From the NCBI RefSeq assembly GCF_016658545.1, contig NZ_JACVZC010000042.1, forward strand, positions 1 through 44,983: 44,983 bases of DNA, written 5' to 3'. The notes under the pieces were generated by a model that was not told the DNA's origin, did not search any database, and was given only the letters and a program-made list of their open reading frames with translations. Made by a program: the position numbers and the translations under genes. This document shows positions 11,422-20,527 of this stretch, one piece after another. Numbering within the stretch: the stretch's first letter is position 1; every line of letters begins with the position of its first letter. The stretch is from Pseudomonas sp. S37 (GTDB taxonomy: Bacteria; Pseudomonadota; Gammaproteobacteria; Pseudomonadales; Pseudomonadaceae).

Positions 11422-12183
11422 ATGCCGATCCGATTTTTCATCAAACAATGGTTGATGCCGCCGGGCATCCTGTTCCTGCTGCTGCTTGCCGCATGGTGGT
11501 TGCGTGCGCGGCGGCCACGGTTGGCGGCGTTGTGCTTTGCTGTGGGGCTGGGTGGCCTGTGGCTGATGAGCCTGCCGCGGGTGGTGCAGGAAACGGCCCG
11601 GGTGCTGGAGACCGAGCCGCCACTGGCGGTGAATGACTGGGCGGGCCTGGCCAGCCGCGCAGATGCCATCGTGGTGCTGGGTGCGGGGCGCGAGCGGGGT
11701 GACCCGGCCTGGGGTGGTGGTGACCAGCCTACGGCCACGGCGCTGGAGCGCATGCGCTTTGCCGCGCAGCTTGCCAAGGCGTCGGGCTTGCCGGTGCTGA
11801 CCAGTGGCGGGCTGCACTACGGGACGCCGCCGAGTGAGGCGCAGTTGATGGCGGATCGCTTGCGTGAAGATTTTGCGGTCGAGGTGAAGTGGCGGGAGGA
11901 GGGCAGCCGCACGACCTGGGAGAACGCCCAGCTAACGGCCAAGGTGCTGCAGCCGTTGGGCATTCGCCGGGTGGTGGTAGTGACCCAGGCCTGGCACATG
12001 CAGCGCTCGCGCTGGAGTTTTGAACAGGCAGGGTTCGAGGTGGTGCCGGCGCCTGTGGGGTTCCTTGGGCACGAGCATGCGCGGCCGTTTGACGGGTTGC
12101 TGCCGGAGAGCCGGGCGATGTGGCAGAGCGGGCAGTTGGTTAATGAAGTGGTGGGGTTGGTGGGGTATCGGGTGTTCTATTGA
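11422..12183 (+). CDS. YdcF/ElyC/SanA family (DUF218) membrane protein
   Basis: The 253-residue protein has two N-terminal membrane segments (about residues 10-27 and 31-48) and then a DUF218 domain. It carries the expected motifs AIVVLGAGRERGD, GGDQPTATALERM, LTSGG, SRTTWENA and VVVVTQAWHMQRS. In E. coli the relatives ElyC and SanA act in peptidoglycan or lipid-carrier homeostasis and envelope integrity. The exact reaction is not settled, so no symbol is assigned. It stands alone between the small hypothetical gene and a REPIN. Confidence 0.88.
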   Translation: MPIRFFIKQWLMPPGILFLLLLAAWWLRARRPRLAALCFAVGLGGLWLMSLPRVVQETARVLETEPPLAVNDWAGLASRADAIVVLGAGRERGDPAWGGGDQPTATALERMRFAAQLAKASGLPVLTSGGLHYGTPPSEAQLMADRLREDFAVEVKWREEGSRTTWENAQLTAKVLQPLGIRRVVVVTQAWHMQRSRWSFEQAGFEVVPAPVGFLGHEHARPFDGLLPESRAMWQSGQLVNEVVGLVGYRVFY

Positions 12184-12195
12184 GTCTTGTGTTGC

Positions 12196-12303
12196 CTGTT
12201 CTGGCCTCTTCGCGGGTGAACCCGCTCCCACAGGTACACCGCAGGCCATGGGCTTGTGCGGTCCCTGTGGGAGCGGGTTCACCCGCGAAGAGGCCAGAAC
12301 AGG
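12196..12303. repeat. REPIN, GCGGGTTCACCCGC class
   Basis: Units at 12196-12233 and 12263-12303 are inverted copies of CTGTTCTGGCCTCTTCGCGG followed by GTGAACCCGCTCCCACAG. It separates the convergent ydcF-like and lnt genes and could act as a transcript end. Confidence 0.92.
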
Positions 12304-12308
12304 AAAAC

Positions 12309-13826
12309 TCAGACGGTCTTGGCAATACGCCCGGCCAGCAACGCCCAGCCCAGCAGCAGCACGCAGACAATCGCCAGCGGCCACGAGCGCCATTGCAGGT
12401 ACGGCGTCAGCTGCTGCATCGGCACCACCTCGCCATACAGCACCGCCTGCTGGAACTGCGGAATCTGCGTGGTAATGCGGCCAAACGGGTCGATCAGCGC
12501 GGTCACGCCGTTGTTGGTGGCGCGGATCATCCAGCGGCCGGCTTCCAGCGCACGCATCTGTGCCATCTGCAGGTGCTGCAGCGGGCCGATCGACGTGCCA
12601 AACCAGGTGTCGTTGCTGATGGTCAGCAGCAGGTCGCTACGTGCGGCCAGGCTGGCAGCGAACTCCGGGTAGACCACTTCGTAGCAGATGTACGGCGCAA
12701 TCTGGTAACCCTTGGCCTGTAGCAGCGGCTGGTCTTCCGGCCCGCGGGCGAAGTCTGACATCGGCAGGTTGAAGAACTCGATGGCGCCGCGCAGCATGTC
12801 CTGCAGCGGCACGTACTCGCCAAACGGCACCAGCTTCTGCTTGAGGTAGGTGCCATCGCCTTCGCCGGTAACGGTGACGCCGTTGTAGTAGCGGCGCTGA
12901 TGGTGCACTTCTTCACGTACCGGTACGCCAGTGATCAGCGCCGAATGCCGCTCGGCAGCGAAGCGGCCCATCACGTCGATGTAGCCCTGGGCCTGGTCTT
13001 TGAGTATCGGCACCGCTGTTTCCGGCCAGACCAGCAGGTCCACGGGTTTGGCGGTGAAGCTCAGGTCACGGTACAGCGCCAGTTGCGCGTCGATGTGCGC
13101 CGGGTCCCATTTCAGGTCCTGCTCGACGTTGCCCTGGATTGCCGCCACTTTCAGCGGGTCGCCGGCCGGCTTGGTCCAGGCGTGGCCCTTGAGCGCCAGG
13201 CCCAGTGCCCACGGCGCCAGCAGCAATACCGCGGCAATGGCCAGGAACGACGGGCGCTCGCGCAGGCGGTGCAGGTTGCACAGCAGGGCGGCGGTCAGGG
13301 CCAGGGTGAAGGAAACCAGCCATACACCGCCCAGTGGTGCCAGGCCGGCCAAGGGGCCGTCCAGCTGGCTGTAGCCGGCGTAGAGCCAGGGGAAACCGGT
13401 CAGGAACCAGCCGCGGAAGGCCTCTTGCAGCAGCCACAGCGCAGCGAAGCACAGGGCATCGGCCAGTGGCGCTTCGTTGCGCCGTAGCCAGCGTGCCCAC
13501 AGCCAGGTGGGCAGGGCGAAGAACCAGGCCAAGGCTGCGAAAAACGCCAGCAGCAGCAGGATTGCCAGCAACGGCGAGGCGCCGCCGTAGGTGTTCATGC
13601 TGACGTAGATCCACCAGGTGCCGGCGCCGTACAGGCCGAAACCGAACCACCAGCCCCGCCACATGGCCTGGCGCGGGCTGAGCTCGCGCAGGCCAAGGTA
13701 GAGCACGGCGATCGACAACAGCGCCAACGGCCAGATGTCGAACGGCGCCAGGGCCAGGAGGGTGGAAGCACCGGCCGCCAGGGCCAGCAGGTTACCGGGC
13801 CAGCCGGGGCGGGTGATCCAACGCAT
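12309..13826 (-). CDS. lnt: apolipoprotein N-acyltransferase
   Basis: Lnt adds the third acyl chain to the N-terminal cysteine of lipoproteins at the inner membrane, the last step before Lol sorting. The 505-residue protein has about six to seven N-terminal membrane segments (residues 10-215) and a periplasmic nitrilase domain (about 225-480). The catalytic triad is Glu269 (WPETAVP), Lys329 (YLKQKLVPFGE) and Cys381 (APYICYEVVYPEF). A final membrane segment is near residues 485-500. It starts 8 bases after the corC stop and is the last gene of the phoH-ybeY-corC-lnt operon. Confidence 0.97.
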   Translation of the reverse strand: MRWITRPGWPGNLLALAAGASTLLALAPFDIWPLALLSIAVLYLGLRELSPRQAMWRGWWFGFGLYGAGTWWIYVSMNTYGGASPLLAILLLLAFFAALAWFFALPTWLWARWLRRNEAPLADALCFAALWLLQEAFRGWFLTGFPWLYAGYSQLDGPLAGLAPLGGVWLVSFTLALTAALLCNLHRLRERPSFLAIAAVLLLAPWALGLALKGHAWTKPAGDPLKVAAIQGNVEQDLKWDPAHIDAQLALYRDLSFTAKPVDLLVWPETAVPILKDQAQGYIDVMGRFAAERHSALITGVPVREEVHHQRRYYNGVTVTGEGDGTYLKQKLVPFGEYVPLQDMLRGAIEFFNLPMSDFARGPEDQPLLQAKGYQIAPYICYEVVYPEFAASLAARSDLLLTISNDTWFGTSIGPLQHLQMAQMRALEAGRWMIRATNNGVTALIDPFGRITTQIPQFQQAVLYGEVVPMQQLTPYLQWRSWPLAIVCVLLLGWALLAGRIAKTV

Positions 13827-13834
13827 GTTTGTCC

Positions 13835-14674
13835 TTAACGGCTGATCGGGGTCAGGCGCAGCAAGTGTATCCGCCGGCTGTCGGCGTTGAGAATACGGAA
13901 CTTATAAGACCCGATCTCGGTGGTTTCGTTGCGCTTGGGCAAGTGGCCGAAGGCACTCATCACCAGGCCGCCGACCGTGTCGAACTCGTCATCAGAGAAT
14001 TCGCTGTCGAAGAACTCGTTGAAGTTCTCGATCGGGGTGAGCGCCTTGACCAGGAAGTCACCGCTGGGCAGCGGCTTGATGTAGCTGTCTTCCTCGACGT
14101 CGTGCTCGTCCTCGATATCGCCGACGATCTGCTCCAGTACGTCCTCGATGGTGACCAGGCCCGCCACGCCGCCGTATTCGTCGATGACGATGGCCATGTG
14201 GTTATGGTTGGCGCGGAACTCGCGCAGCAGCACGTTCAGGCGCTTGGACTCGGGCACGAAGGTGGCCGGGCGCAGCAGGTCCTTGATGTTGAAGCTGTCG
14301 CCGTTCTCTTTGAGGATCAGCGGCAGCAGGTCTTTGGCGAGCAGAATGCCGAGCACATCGTCGTGGCTTTCGCCGATCACCGGGTAACGCGAGTGCGCGG
14401 CGTCGATCACCGCCGGCAGGAATTCGCGCGGCGACTGGCTGGCCTTGATGCTGATCATTTGCGAGCGTGGGACCATGATGTCGCGCACCTGCAGGTCAGC
14501 GACCTGGATGGCACCTTCGACAATGGTCAGCGCTTCGCTGTCCAGCAGCTTGTTCTGATGGGCTTCGCGCAGCAGCTCAAGCAGCTCCTGGCGGTTTTTC
14601 GGCTCATGGGCAAAAGCCTGGGTCAGTTTACCCAGCCAGGACTTTTGCCCGTTGCTCGATCGATCTTCGCTCAT
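13835..14674 (-). CDS. corC: CorC/HlyC-type CBS-domain protein
   Basis: The start at 14674 (MSEDRSSNGQKSW) gives 279 residues, as usual for this family. Two CBS domains span about residues 65-190 (IMVPRSQMISIKASQSPREF, then the second after RPATFVPESKRLN). A C-terminal CorC_HlyC transporter-associated domain follows (about 200-275, containing DEFDTVGGLVMSAFGHLP). There are no membrane segments, so this is the soluble type. The family was linked to magnesium and cobalt efflux. The conserved operon with ybeY and lnt is found in many Proteobacteria. Confidence 0.94.
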   Translation of the reverse strand: MSEDRSSNGQKSWLGKLTQAFAHEPKNRQELLELLREAHQNKLLDSEALTIVEGAIQVADLQVRDIMVPRSQMISIKASQSPREFLPAVIDAAHSRYPVIGESHDDVLGILLAKDLLPLILKENGDSFNIKDLLRPATFVPESKRLNVLLREFRANHNHMAIVIDEYGGVAGLVTIEDVLEQIVGDIEDEHDVEEDSYIKPLPSGDFLVKALTPIENFNEFFDSEFSDDEFDTVGGLVMSAFGHLPKRNETTEIGSYKFRILNADSRRIHLLRLTPISR

Positions 14675-14699
14675 GGCGGTTCTCGTGATCCTTCGTGTA

Positions 14700-15173
14700 T
14701 CAGTGTGTGAGAGTGTCGGTTTCATCGTCGGCGTACGGGTCAGGGTGACCCAGTTCTGCCAGCAATTCTCGTTCCAGGCCTTCCATTTCCTCGGCTTCCT
14801 CATCCTCGATGTGGTCGTAGCCAAGCAAGTGCAGGCAGCCATGGATGACCAGGTGCGCCCAGTGTGCTTCCAGCGACTTGCCTTGTTCGGCAGCCTCGCG
14901 CTCGACCACGGCTACGCAGATGACCAGGTCGCCCAACAGCGGGATATCGAGCAGGTCATCGGGCACGTCGGCCGGGAACGACAGCACGTTGGTCGCGTAG
15001 TCCTTGTGCCGGTAGGTGTGGTTCAGTTCGCGGCCTTCGGCCTCGTCGACCAGGCGAATGGTCATTTCCGAGTCGGCGCTGCGCTGGCGCAAGCCCAGTT
15101 CGCACCAGCGGCGGAAGGCGTCGTCACCCGGGGCGGCAGCGTCCGTGGCCCGTTGGATATCAAGTTCAAGCAT
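14700..15173 (-). CDS. ybeY: endoribonuclease / rRNA maturation factor YbeY
   Basis: YbeY is a zinc endoribonuclease involved in 16S rRNA 3'-end maturation and ribosome quality control. The start at 15173 ([11 protein letters not shown]) gives 157 residues. The metal-binding motif H111-x3-H115-x5-H121 is intact in [11 protein letters not shown], and the conserved NVLSFP motif is at residues 62-67. The ATG overlaps the 3' end of the phoH gene by 8 bases, so the two are probably translationally coupled. Confidence 0.97.
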   Translation of the reverse strand: MLELDIQRATDAAAPGDDAFRRWCELGLRQRSADSEMTIRLVDEAEGRELNHTYRHKDYATNVLSFPADVPDDLLDIPLLGDLVICVAVVEREAAEQGKSLEAHWAHLVIHGCLHLLGYDHIEDEEAEEMEGLERELLAELGHPDPYADDETDTLTH

Positions 15174-16164
15174 CTTTGCCGGGCGCCTCGGGCTTGGCCT
15201 GGCGGCCTTCGAAGCGGTCATAGGCTTCGACGATACGCTGCACCAGTGGGTGACGAACCACATCTTTGGGTTGGAAGTGGGTAAAACTGATACCCGGAAC
15301 GTCCTTCAGTACCTCGATGACGTGCGCCAGGCCCGATTTGGTGCCACGCGGCAGGTCGACCTGGGTGATGTCACCGGTGATGACGGCGGTGGAGCCGAAA
15401 CCGATGCGGGTGAGGAACATCTTCATCTGTTCCAGCGTGGTGTTCTGGCTTTCGTCGAGGATGATGAAGCTGTTGTTCAGGGTGCGGCCACGCATGTAGG
15501 CAAGCGGGGCAATTTCGATCACCTGGCGTTCGATCAGCTTGGCCACGTGTTCGAAGCCGAGCATTTCGTACAGGGCGTCGTACAGCGGGCGCAGGTACGG
15601 GTCGATCTTCTGGGCCAGGTCACCGGGCAGGAAGCCGAGCTTTTCGCCCGCCTCGACCGCCGGGCGCACCAGCAGGATGCGGCGCACCTGTTCGCGCTCC
15701 AGCGCGTCCACCGCGCAGGCCACGGCCAGGTAAGTCTTGCCGGTACCGGCCGGGCCGATGCCGAAGTTGATATCGTTGGCCAGGATTTCCTTGACGTAGC
15801 GCTGCTGGTTAAGCCCGCGCGGGCGGATGTTGCCCTTGCGCGTGCGCAGCGAAACGCTGACCTCGTTGACGGCCGGGTTGTCGATGTTCTCGACGGCCGA
15901 CTCCTGCAGGTACAGGTGCACGGTTTCCGGCGACAGGTCGCTGCCCTTGGTCTCGCGGTAGAGACGGCGCAGCAGCTGTTCGGCAGCGGAGGTGGTCTTG
16001 GGTTCGCCGATCAGTTCGAACTGATTGCCACGGTTGCGGATTTCGATGGCAAGGCGCTGTTCGATCAGGCGCAGGTGCTCGTCGAACTGGCCGCACAAGT
16101 TGGCGAAACGGTGGGCCTCGAAAGGTTCGAGGATGAAGCGATGGGGTTGTATGGGTGCGTTCAA
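15166..16164 (-). CDS. ybeZ: PhoH-family ATPase (YbeZ type)
   Basis: This cytoplasmic ATPase partners YbeY in RNA metabolism. The 332-residue product has an N-terminal KH-like region (about residues 20-75) and a PhoH domain with Walker A GPAGTGKT at 137-144, Walker [10 protein letters not shown], and the downstream motif [14 protein letters not shown]. In many relatives miaB precedes this gene. Here the upstream gene is a divergent DUF1820 gene and a REPIN lies between. It begins the four-gene operon ending in lnt. Confidence 0.94.
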   Translation of the reverse strand: MNAPIQPHRFILEPFEAHRFANLCGQFDEHLRLIEQRLAIEIRNRGNQFELIGEPKTTSAAEQLLRRLYRETKGSDLSPETVHLYLQESAVENIDNPAVNEVSVSLRTRKGNIRPRGLNQQRYVKEILANDINFGIGPAGTGKTYLAVACAVDALEREQVRRILLVRPAVEAGEKLGFLPGDLAQKIDPYLRPLYDALYEMLGFEHVAKLIERQVIEIAPLAYMRGRTLNNSFIILDESQNTTLEQMKMFLTRIGFGSTAVITGDITQVDLPRGTKSGLAHVIEVLKDVPGISFTHFQPKDVVRHPLVQRIVEAYDRFEGRQAKPEAPGKDA

Positions 16165-16261
16165 GGTCGTTTTTAGCCGCTCGACGGCAATGGAGTTGAT
16201 CTCAAGAATAACCCTTGAATGGCAGTGGCGAAAGCACTGAAACGTTCAACGGTATGTACTG

Positions 16262-16352
16262 CCTGTTCCGGCCTCTTCGCGGGTGAGCCCGCTCCCACAG
16301 GGTCACCACCGTCCTTGTGGGAGCGGGTTCACCCGCGAAGAGGCCGGCACTG
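16262..16352. repeat. REPIN, GCGGGTTCACCCGC class
   Basis: Inverted units TTCCGGCCTCTTCGCGGGTG and CACCCGCGAAGAGGCCGG flank a short spacer. It sits between the divergent ybeZ and DUF1820 genes, about 45 bases before the DUF1820 start. Confidence 0.92.
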
Positions 16353-16396
16353 CTATGATGCGCCCCTTTTCTTACGCATGTGTTATCCCGCCGAAC

Positions 16397-16723
16397 ATGA
16401 GCAAACGCGAACCTGCCATCTATAAAGTGATCTTCCTCAACCAGGGGCAGGTCTTCGAGATGTACGCCAAGCAGATCTACCAGAGCGACCTGTGGGGCTT
16501 CCTGGAAATTGAGGAGTTCGTGTTCGGCGAGCGCTCGCAGCTGGTGGTGGACCCGAGCGAGGAGAAGCTCAAGAGCCAGTTCGAGGGGGTGATCCGCAGT
16601 TTCGTGCCAATGCACTCGATCGTGCGCATCGATGAGGTAGAGCGGCTGGGCACGGCAAAGATCAGCGAAGCCAAGGGCGGCGGCAATGTGATGCCGTTCC
16701 CGATGCCAATGCCGGAAAAGTAA
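16397..16723 (+). CDS. DUF1820 family protein
   Basis: The 108-residue protein belongs to DUF1820, a small soluble gammaproteobacterial family of unknown function. It shows the family start IYKVIFLNQGQVFEMYAKQ and the following DLWGFLEIEEFVFGE and LVVDPSEEKLKSQFEGV segments. The tail is Met/Pro-rich (VMPFPMPMPEK). The start at 16397 (MSKREPAIYK) was chosen over upstream codons because those run through the REPIN. Its stop lies only 3 bases from the stop of the convergent Sel1 gene, so the two transcripts must overlap at their 3' ends. Confidence 0.9.
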   Translation: MSKREPAIYKVIFLNQGQVFEMYAKQIYQSDLWGFLEIEEFVFGERSQLVVDPSEEKLKSQFEGVIRSFVPMHSIVRIDEVERLGTAKISEAKGGGNVMPFPMPMPEK

Positions 16724-16726
16724 CCC

Positions 16727-17272
16727 TCAGGGAAGTGGCGAGAACGGCGTGCGCCCTTCGGCGTTCTGCAGTTCCAGCAGGTACTTGCGGAAGATCTGGC
16801 CGAGCACCTGGGTGGCGTGCTCCAGCTCGTCGCGGGGCATTTGCTCGGTCACTTCGTCGGCCATGTCCAGCGCATCCTCGGCGCCGTTGACCGCGGCCAT
16901 CTTCAGCAGGATGTAGGCCTGCACGTTGTTGGCCTTGACCCCTTCGCCATGGAAGAAAATGGCACCCAAGCGGTACTGTGCATCGGCGTGGCCTTGCAAC
17001 GAGGCCTTCTGGAACCAGTCCAGCGCCTTGTTCAGGTTTTTTGGCGTTTGCGTGTAGTAGTACTCGCCCAGTTCGAATTGCGCCTGGGCATCACCCGCGG
17101 TTGCCGTCTGCTCGCAGGCCTCGAGGGCGTTCGCCAGGTCTTCTGGCTGAACGTTCAAGGTGCAGCGGCCCGTTGCCGGAATCAGCAGCGAGTTACCGCC
17201 CTCCGCCAGGGCCAGCAGGGGCTGAAGAAGCAACAGGCAGCCCAGGGTCAGGGCGCGGCCGGTGCGGTTCAT
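16727..17272 (-). CDS. exported Sel1/TPR-repeat protein
   Basis: The start at 17272 (MNRTGRALTLG) gives 181 residues with a signal peptide cleaved near LALAEGG (about residue 24). Two Sel1-like repeats cover about residues 63-135 (AQAQFELGEYYYTQ, then ADAQYRLGAIFFHGEGV). Such repeats mediate protein contacts. No enzymatic motif is visible. A single cysteine pair (Cys37, Cys54 region) may form a disulfide. It is monocistronic and convergent with DUF1820. Confidence 0.82.
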   Translation of the reverse strand: MNRTGRALTLGCLLLLQPLLALAEGGNSLLIPATGRCTLNVQPEDLANALEACEQTATAGDAQAQFELGEYYYTQTPKNLNKALDWFQKASLQGHADAQYRLGAIFFHGEGVKANNVQAYILLKMAAVNGAEDALDMADEVTEQMPRDELEHATQVLGQIFRKYLLELQNAEGRTPFSPLP

Positions 17273-17412
17273 GGGGATCGACTTACCTCTGCAAAGCTGC
17301 GGCCAATGTCTCTGGTGGCACATTATGGGATAAGCAGCGCCAACCTTACAAAGTTTTACTCGAATTTCTGCTTGGTTGGGGAAGTCAGCTGATTGTGCAT
17401 GAATAATTATTG

Positions 17413-17520
17413 TCTGTACCGGCCTCTTCGCGGGTGAACCCGCTCCTACAAGGACCGCGTTGCTTTCATGGGCGCGCGGTCCTTGTAGGAGCGGGTTCAC
17501 CCGCGAAGAGGCCAGTACAG
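17413..17520. repeat. REPIN, GCGGGTTCACCCGC class
   Basis: Two inverted units (17413-17451 and 17480-17520) share the TGTACCGGCCTCTTCGCGGG head. The spacer is also palindromic (AAGGACCGCG/CGCGGTCCTT), so the whole element can form one long hairpin of about 50 bp. Confidence 0.93.
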
Positions 17521-17528
17521 GCTAAATA

Positions 17529-18812
17529 TCACTTCAGCGCAGCAAAAGCCTTCTCAGCCGCATCCAGGGTGATCTGCAGCTCCGTGTCGCCATGGGCGAT
17601 GGAGGTGAAGCCCGCCTCGAACGCGCTCGGTGCCAGGTACACGCCACCGTCGAGCATCAGGTGGAAGAAGCGCTTGAAGCGCTCGGCATCGCTGGCCATC
17701 ACGTCTTCGAAGGTGACGATATCGTCGGCACCGCTGAAGTACAGACCGAACATGGCCCCGGCCTGCGTGGTGACGAACGGCACGCCAGCCGCATCGGCGC
17801 GCTGCTGCAGGCCGTCGAGCATGCGGCTGGTGTAATCGGTCAGCTCGGCGTGGAAGCCCGGGCGGCTGATCAGCTTGAGGGTGGTCAGGCCGGCAGCCAT
17901 GGCCAGCGGGTTGCCCGACAGGGTGCCAGCCTGGTAGACCGGGCCCAGCGGGGCGATGCAGCCCATGATTTCGCGCTTGCCACCGAAGCAGCCGACCGGC
18001 ATGCCGCCGCCGACGATCTTGCCGAAGGTGGACAGGTCCGGCTCGATGCCGTAGTGGCCCTGGGCGCCACCGAGGGATACGCGGAAGCCGGTCATCACTT
18101 CGTCGAAGATCAGCACCACGCCGTGTTTGTCGCACTGCTCGCGCAGGCCTTCGAGGAAGCCCGGCGCCGGTGGTACGCAGTTCATGTTGCCGGCCACCGG
18201 TTCGACGATGATGCAGGCCACGGTCTGGCCGACTTCGGCCAGGGTTTTCTCGACCGCGGCGATGTCGTTGAACGGCAGGGTCAGGGTGTGCTTGGCGAAG
18301 TCCGCCGGCACGCCCGCCGAGCTTGGCACGCCCTGGGTCAGCAGGCCGGAACCGGCTTTTACCAGCAGGCTGTCGGAATGGCCGTGGTAGCAGCCTTCGA
18401 ATTTGATGATGGCGTCACGGCCGGTGTAGCCACGGGCCAGGCGGATGGCGCTCATGGTGGCTTCGGTGCCCGAGCTGACCATGCGTACCATTTCCATCGA
18501 CGGCACGATCGAGCAGACCAGGTCGGCCATTTCGGTTTCCATGGCGGTCGGTGCGCCGTAGGACAGGCCGTGTTGCAGCTGCTTGCGCACCGAGTCGAGC
18601 ACGTCCGGGTGGCCGTGGCCGAGGATCATCGGGCCCCAGGAGCCCACGTAGTCGACATAACGCTTGTCGTCCTCGTCAACGACGTAGGCGCCTTCGGCAT
18701 GCTTGAAGAACAGCGGCGTGCCGCCCACGCTCTTGAAGGCGCGGACCGGCGAGTTGACGCCACCGGGGATGTGCTTCTGGGCTTGGGCGAACAGGGCTTC
18801 GGAACGGGACAT
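17529..18812 (-). CDS. hemL: glutamate-1-semialdehyde 2,1-aminomutase
   Basis: HemL is a PLP enzyme that converts glutamate-1-semialdehyde to 5-aminolevulinate, the committed precursor of haem. The 427-residue length is standard. The PLP lysine is Lys265 in [13 protein letters not shown]. The phosphate-binding and gating segments [16 protein letters not shown] (residues 113-128) and [13 protein letters not shown] are intact. It lies 15 bases after thiE and appears to be the third gene of thiD-thiE-hemL. Confidence 0.98.
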   Translation of the reverse strand: MSRSEALFAQAQKHIPGGVNSPVRAFKSVGGTPLFFKHAEGAYVVDEDDKRYVDYVGSWGPMILGHGHPDVLDSVRKQLQHGLSYGAPTAMETEMADLVCSIVPSMEMVRMVSSGTEATMSAIRLARGYTGRDAIIKFEGCYHGHSDSLLVKAGSGLLTQGVPSSAGVPADFAKHTLTLPFNDIAAVEKTLAEVGQTVACIIVEPVAGNMNCVPPAPGFLEGLREQCDKHGVVLIFDEVMTGFRVSLGGAQGHYGIEPDLSTFGKIVGGGMPVGCFGGKREIMGCIAPLGPVYQAGTLSGNPLAMAAGLTTLKLISRPGFHAELTDYTSRMLDGLQQRADAAGVPFVTTQAGAMFGLYFSGADDIVTFEDVMASDAERFKRFFHLMLDGGVYLAPSAFEAGFTSIAHGDTELQITLDAAEKAFAALK

Positions 18813-18827
18813 GGGGGTTCTCTCGAA

Positions 18828-19451
18828 TCAGGATGCGAACAAGGCGTTGAAGGCGCGGGCGCGGCGGGTGACTTCCTGCGCGCTGTCGGCACCGAACAGG
18901 CCGTGGATCACCGCCAGCAGGTCGGCGCCATGGGCGACCAGCGGGGCGGCGTTGTCGAGGGTAATGCCGCCGATCACCGCGATCGGCAGTTTCACCTGGG
19001 CGCGGGCCTGCTCCAGCAGTTCGACGTTGGCAGCGGGCGCGCCCGGTTTGGTGACGGAATTGAAGAAACGGCCAAAGGCCACATAGCTGGCGCCTTCGCT
19101 GGCAGCCTGGGCGGCCAGCTCAAGGCTGGCGTGGCATGTAGAGCCGATGATCGCCTGGCGGCCGAGCAGGGAACGGGCCGGGGTCAGCGGGCCGTCGGTC
19201 TGGCCCAGGTGTACGCCAACGCCCAGGCGCGCGGCCAGCTCGGCATCGTCGTTGATCAGCAACTGCGTGCCGTAGCGCTCGCAGAGCTTGAGCAGCCCTT
19301 CGGCTTCACGCAGGCGGCGCGCCGCGTCGTCGCTTTTGTCGCGGTACTGCAGCAGGCACACACCGCCTTCCAGCGCCGCTTCGACATGGGACAGGAAACG
19401 GCCGGCAAGCAGTTGGCTGTCGGTGATGGCATACAGACCGCGTAGCGTCAT
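18828..19451 (-). CDS. thiE: thiamine-phosphate synthase
   Basis: ThiE joins hydroxymethylpyrimidine diphosphate to thiazole phosphate to make thiamine phosphate. The start at 19451 ([12 protein letters not shown]) gives 207 residues. Family motifs visible are LLQYRDK (residues 38-44), [18 protein letters not shown] and the C-terminal [12 protein letters not shown] phosphate-binding segments. It starts 13 bases after thiD. No TPP riboswitch is visible upstream of the pair, so control may act elsewhere. Confidence 0.97.
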   Translation of the reverse strand: MTLRGLYAITDSQLLAGRFLSHVEAALEGGVCLLQYRDKSDDAARRLREAEGLLKLCERYGTQLLINDDAELAARLGVGVHLGQTDGPLTPARSLLGRQAIIGSTCHASLELAAQAASEGASYVAFGRFFNSVTKPGAPAANVELLEQARAQVKLPIAVIGGITLDNAAPLVAHGADLLAVIHGLFGADSAQEVTRRARAFNALFAS

Positions 19452-19464
19452 TGAAAGCCTCGTA

Positions 19465-20262
19465 TCAGGAGCAGAAATCCAGGGGCAGGCGCCGTGGCAC
19501 GTACTGGCCCTTGCCCAGTTGCTCGGCGTCACGCAGGGTGCGCCAGGTGTAGTCCAGGGCGCTGCGCACGGCGCTTTCCAGTTGCTCGCCCAGGGCCAGG
19601 CGACCGGCCAGGGCGCTGGCCAGGGTGCAGCCCGAGCCGTGGTAACTGCCAGGCAGGCGCTGGCAGGTCCAGGTATGTTGCTGGCCGTCTTGGGTGTACA
19701 GGCGGTTGTGAATTTCGTCTTCGTCGCCGTGACCGCCGGTAATCAGCAGGTGTCTACAGAACGGCAGCAGTTTCTCGGCACACTGGTCGGCAGTGCCTTC
19801 GGGCAGTTCGGCGAGGATGCGCGCTTCGGGCAGGTTCGGCGTGGCGATGGTCGCCAGCGGTAGCAGGCGTTCGCGCAGCGCGTAGCCCACTTCGTCCTTG
19901 CCCAGGCGGCCGCCGCCACCGGCACGCAGTACCGGGTCGCAGACCAGCGGCAGGTGCGGGTGGGCGGCGAGCAGTTCGGCGACGGTGTCGACCATGTCGA
20001 TCGAGCCGAGCATGCCCAGCTTGACGGCGGCCACCGTGGAGTCGGCCAGCACGGCGTTGGCCTGGGCCAGCACCCACTCACGGTCGAGCACGCGGAAGTC
20101 GGAAACGTTGACGGTATCCTGCACGGTCAGGGCGGTCACTGCAGGTGCAGCGTGACAGCCTTGGGCGATCAGGGCTTCGATATCTGCCTGCAAGCCGGCG
20201 CCGCCACTTGGGTCGTGGCCGGAGAGACAGAGGACAACGGGGCGGGAGCTGTAGGTATTCAT
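19465..20262 (-). CDS. thiD: hydroxymethylpyrimidine/phosphomethylpyrimidine kinase
   Basis: ThiD phosphorylates HMP and then HMP-phosphate to give the substrate used by ThiE. The start at 20262 ([12 protein letters not shown]) gives 265 residues. The ribokinase-fold motifs are present: [17 protein letters not shown] near residues 14-30, and a C-terminal [12 protein letters not shown] anion-hole motif with the catalytic-base region. It is first in the thiD-thiE-hemL unit and divergent from the histidine kinase gene. Confidence 0.97.
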   Translation of the reverse strand: MNTYSSRPVVLCLSGHDPSGGAGLQADIEALIAQGCHAAPAVTALTVQDTVNVSDFRVLDREWVLAQANAVLADSTVAAVKLGMLGSIDMVDTVAELLAAHPHLPLVCDPVLRAGGGGRLGKDEVGYALRERLLPLATIATPNLPEARILAELPEGTADQCAEKLLPFCRHLLITGGHGDEDEIHNRLYTQDGQQHTWTCQRLPGSYHGSGCTLASALAGRLALGEQLESAVRSALDYTWRTLRDAEQLGKGQYVPRRLPLDFCS

Positions 20263-20527
20263 GGTCGGCGAGCTTACCACCAAACCTGTTTGGGCGGATC
20301 GTCCGACAAACGAGATTTGCTGATCGTTCGGTCAGATTTGTTTTTGTTTTTCTTCTGAAAGCATTGAGTTAGAGCCTTTTCTTTGTGATTTGTTATGGCC
20401 GATTGCCAGGTTGTGAAGCTATGCTAGAGTGCTCGGATAACTCGACAAACGGGTTCTGCCGGATCACGTCGTCTCAAACGGATGGGAGGCAACCGCGACG
20501 CGACCGGACAGGCCATGCTGGGGCTGT

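Noticed and set aside
12196..12303. REPIN hairpins considered as rho-independent terminators
   Set aside because: They lack T-runs and recur as a family. They are listed as repeats, though they may still affect transcript ends.
20263..20527. Search for a TPP riboswitch before thiD-thiE
   Set aside because: The conserved CUGAGA and ACCUGA-type elements of the THI box are absent in this stretch.
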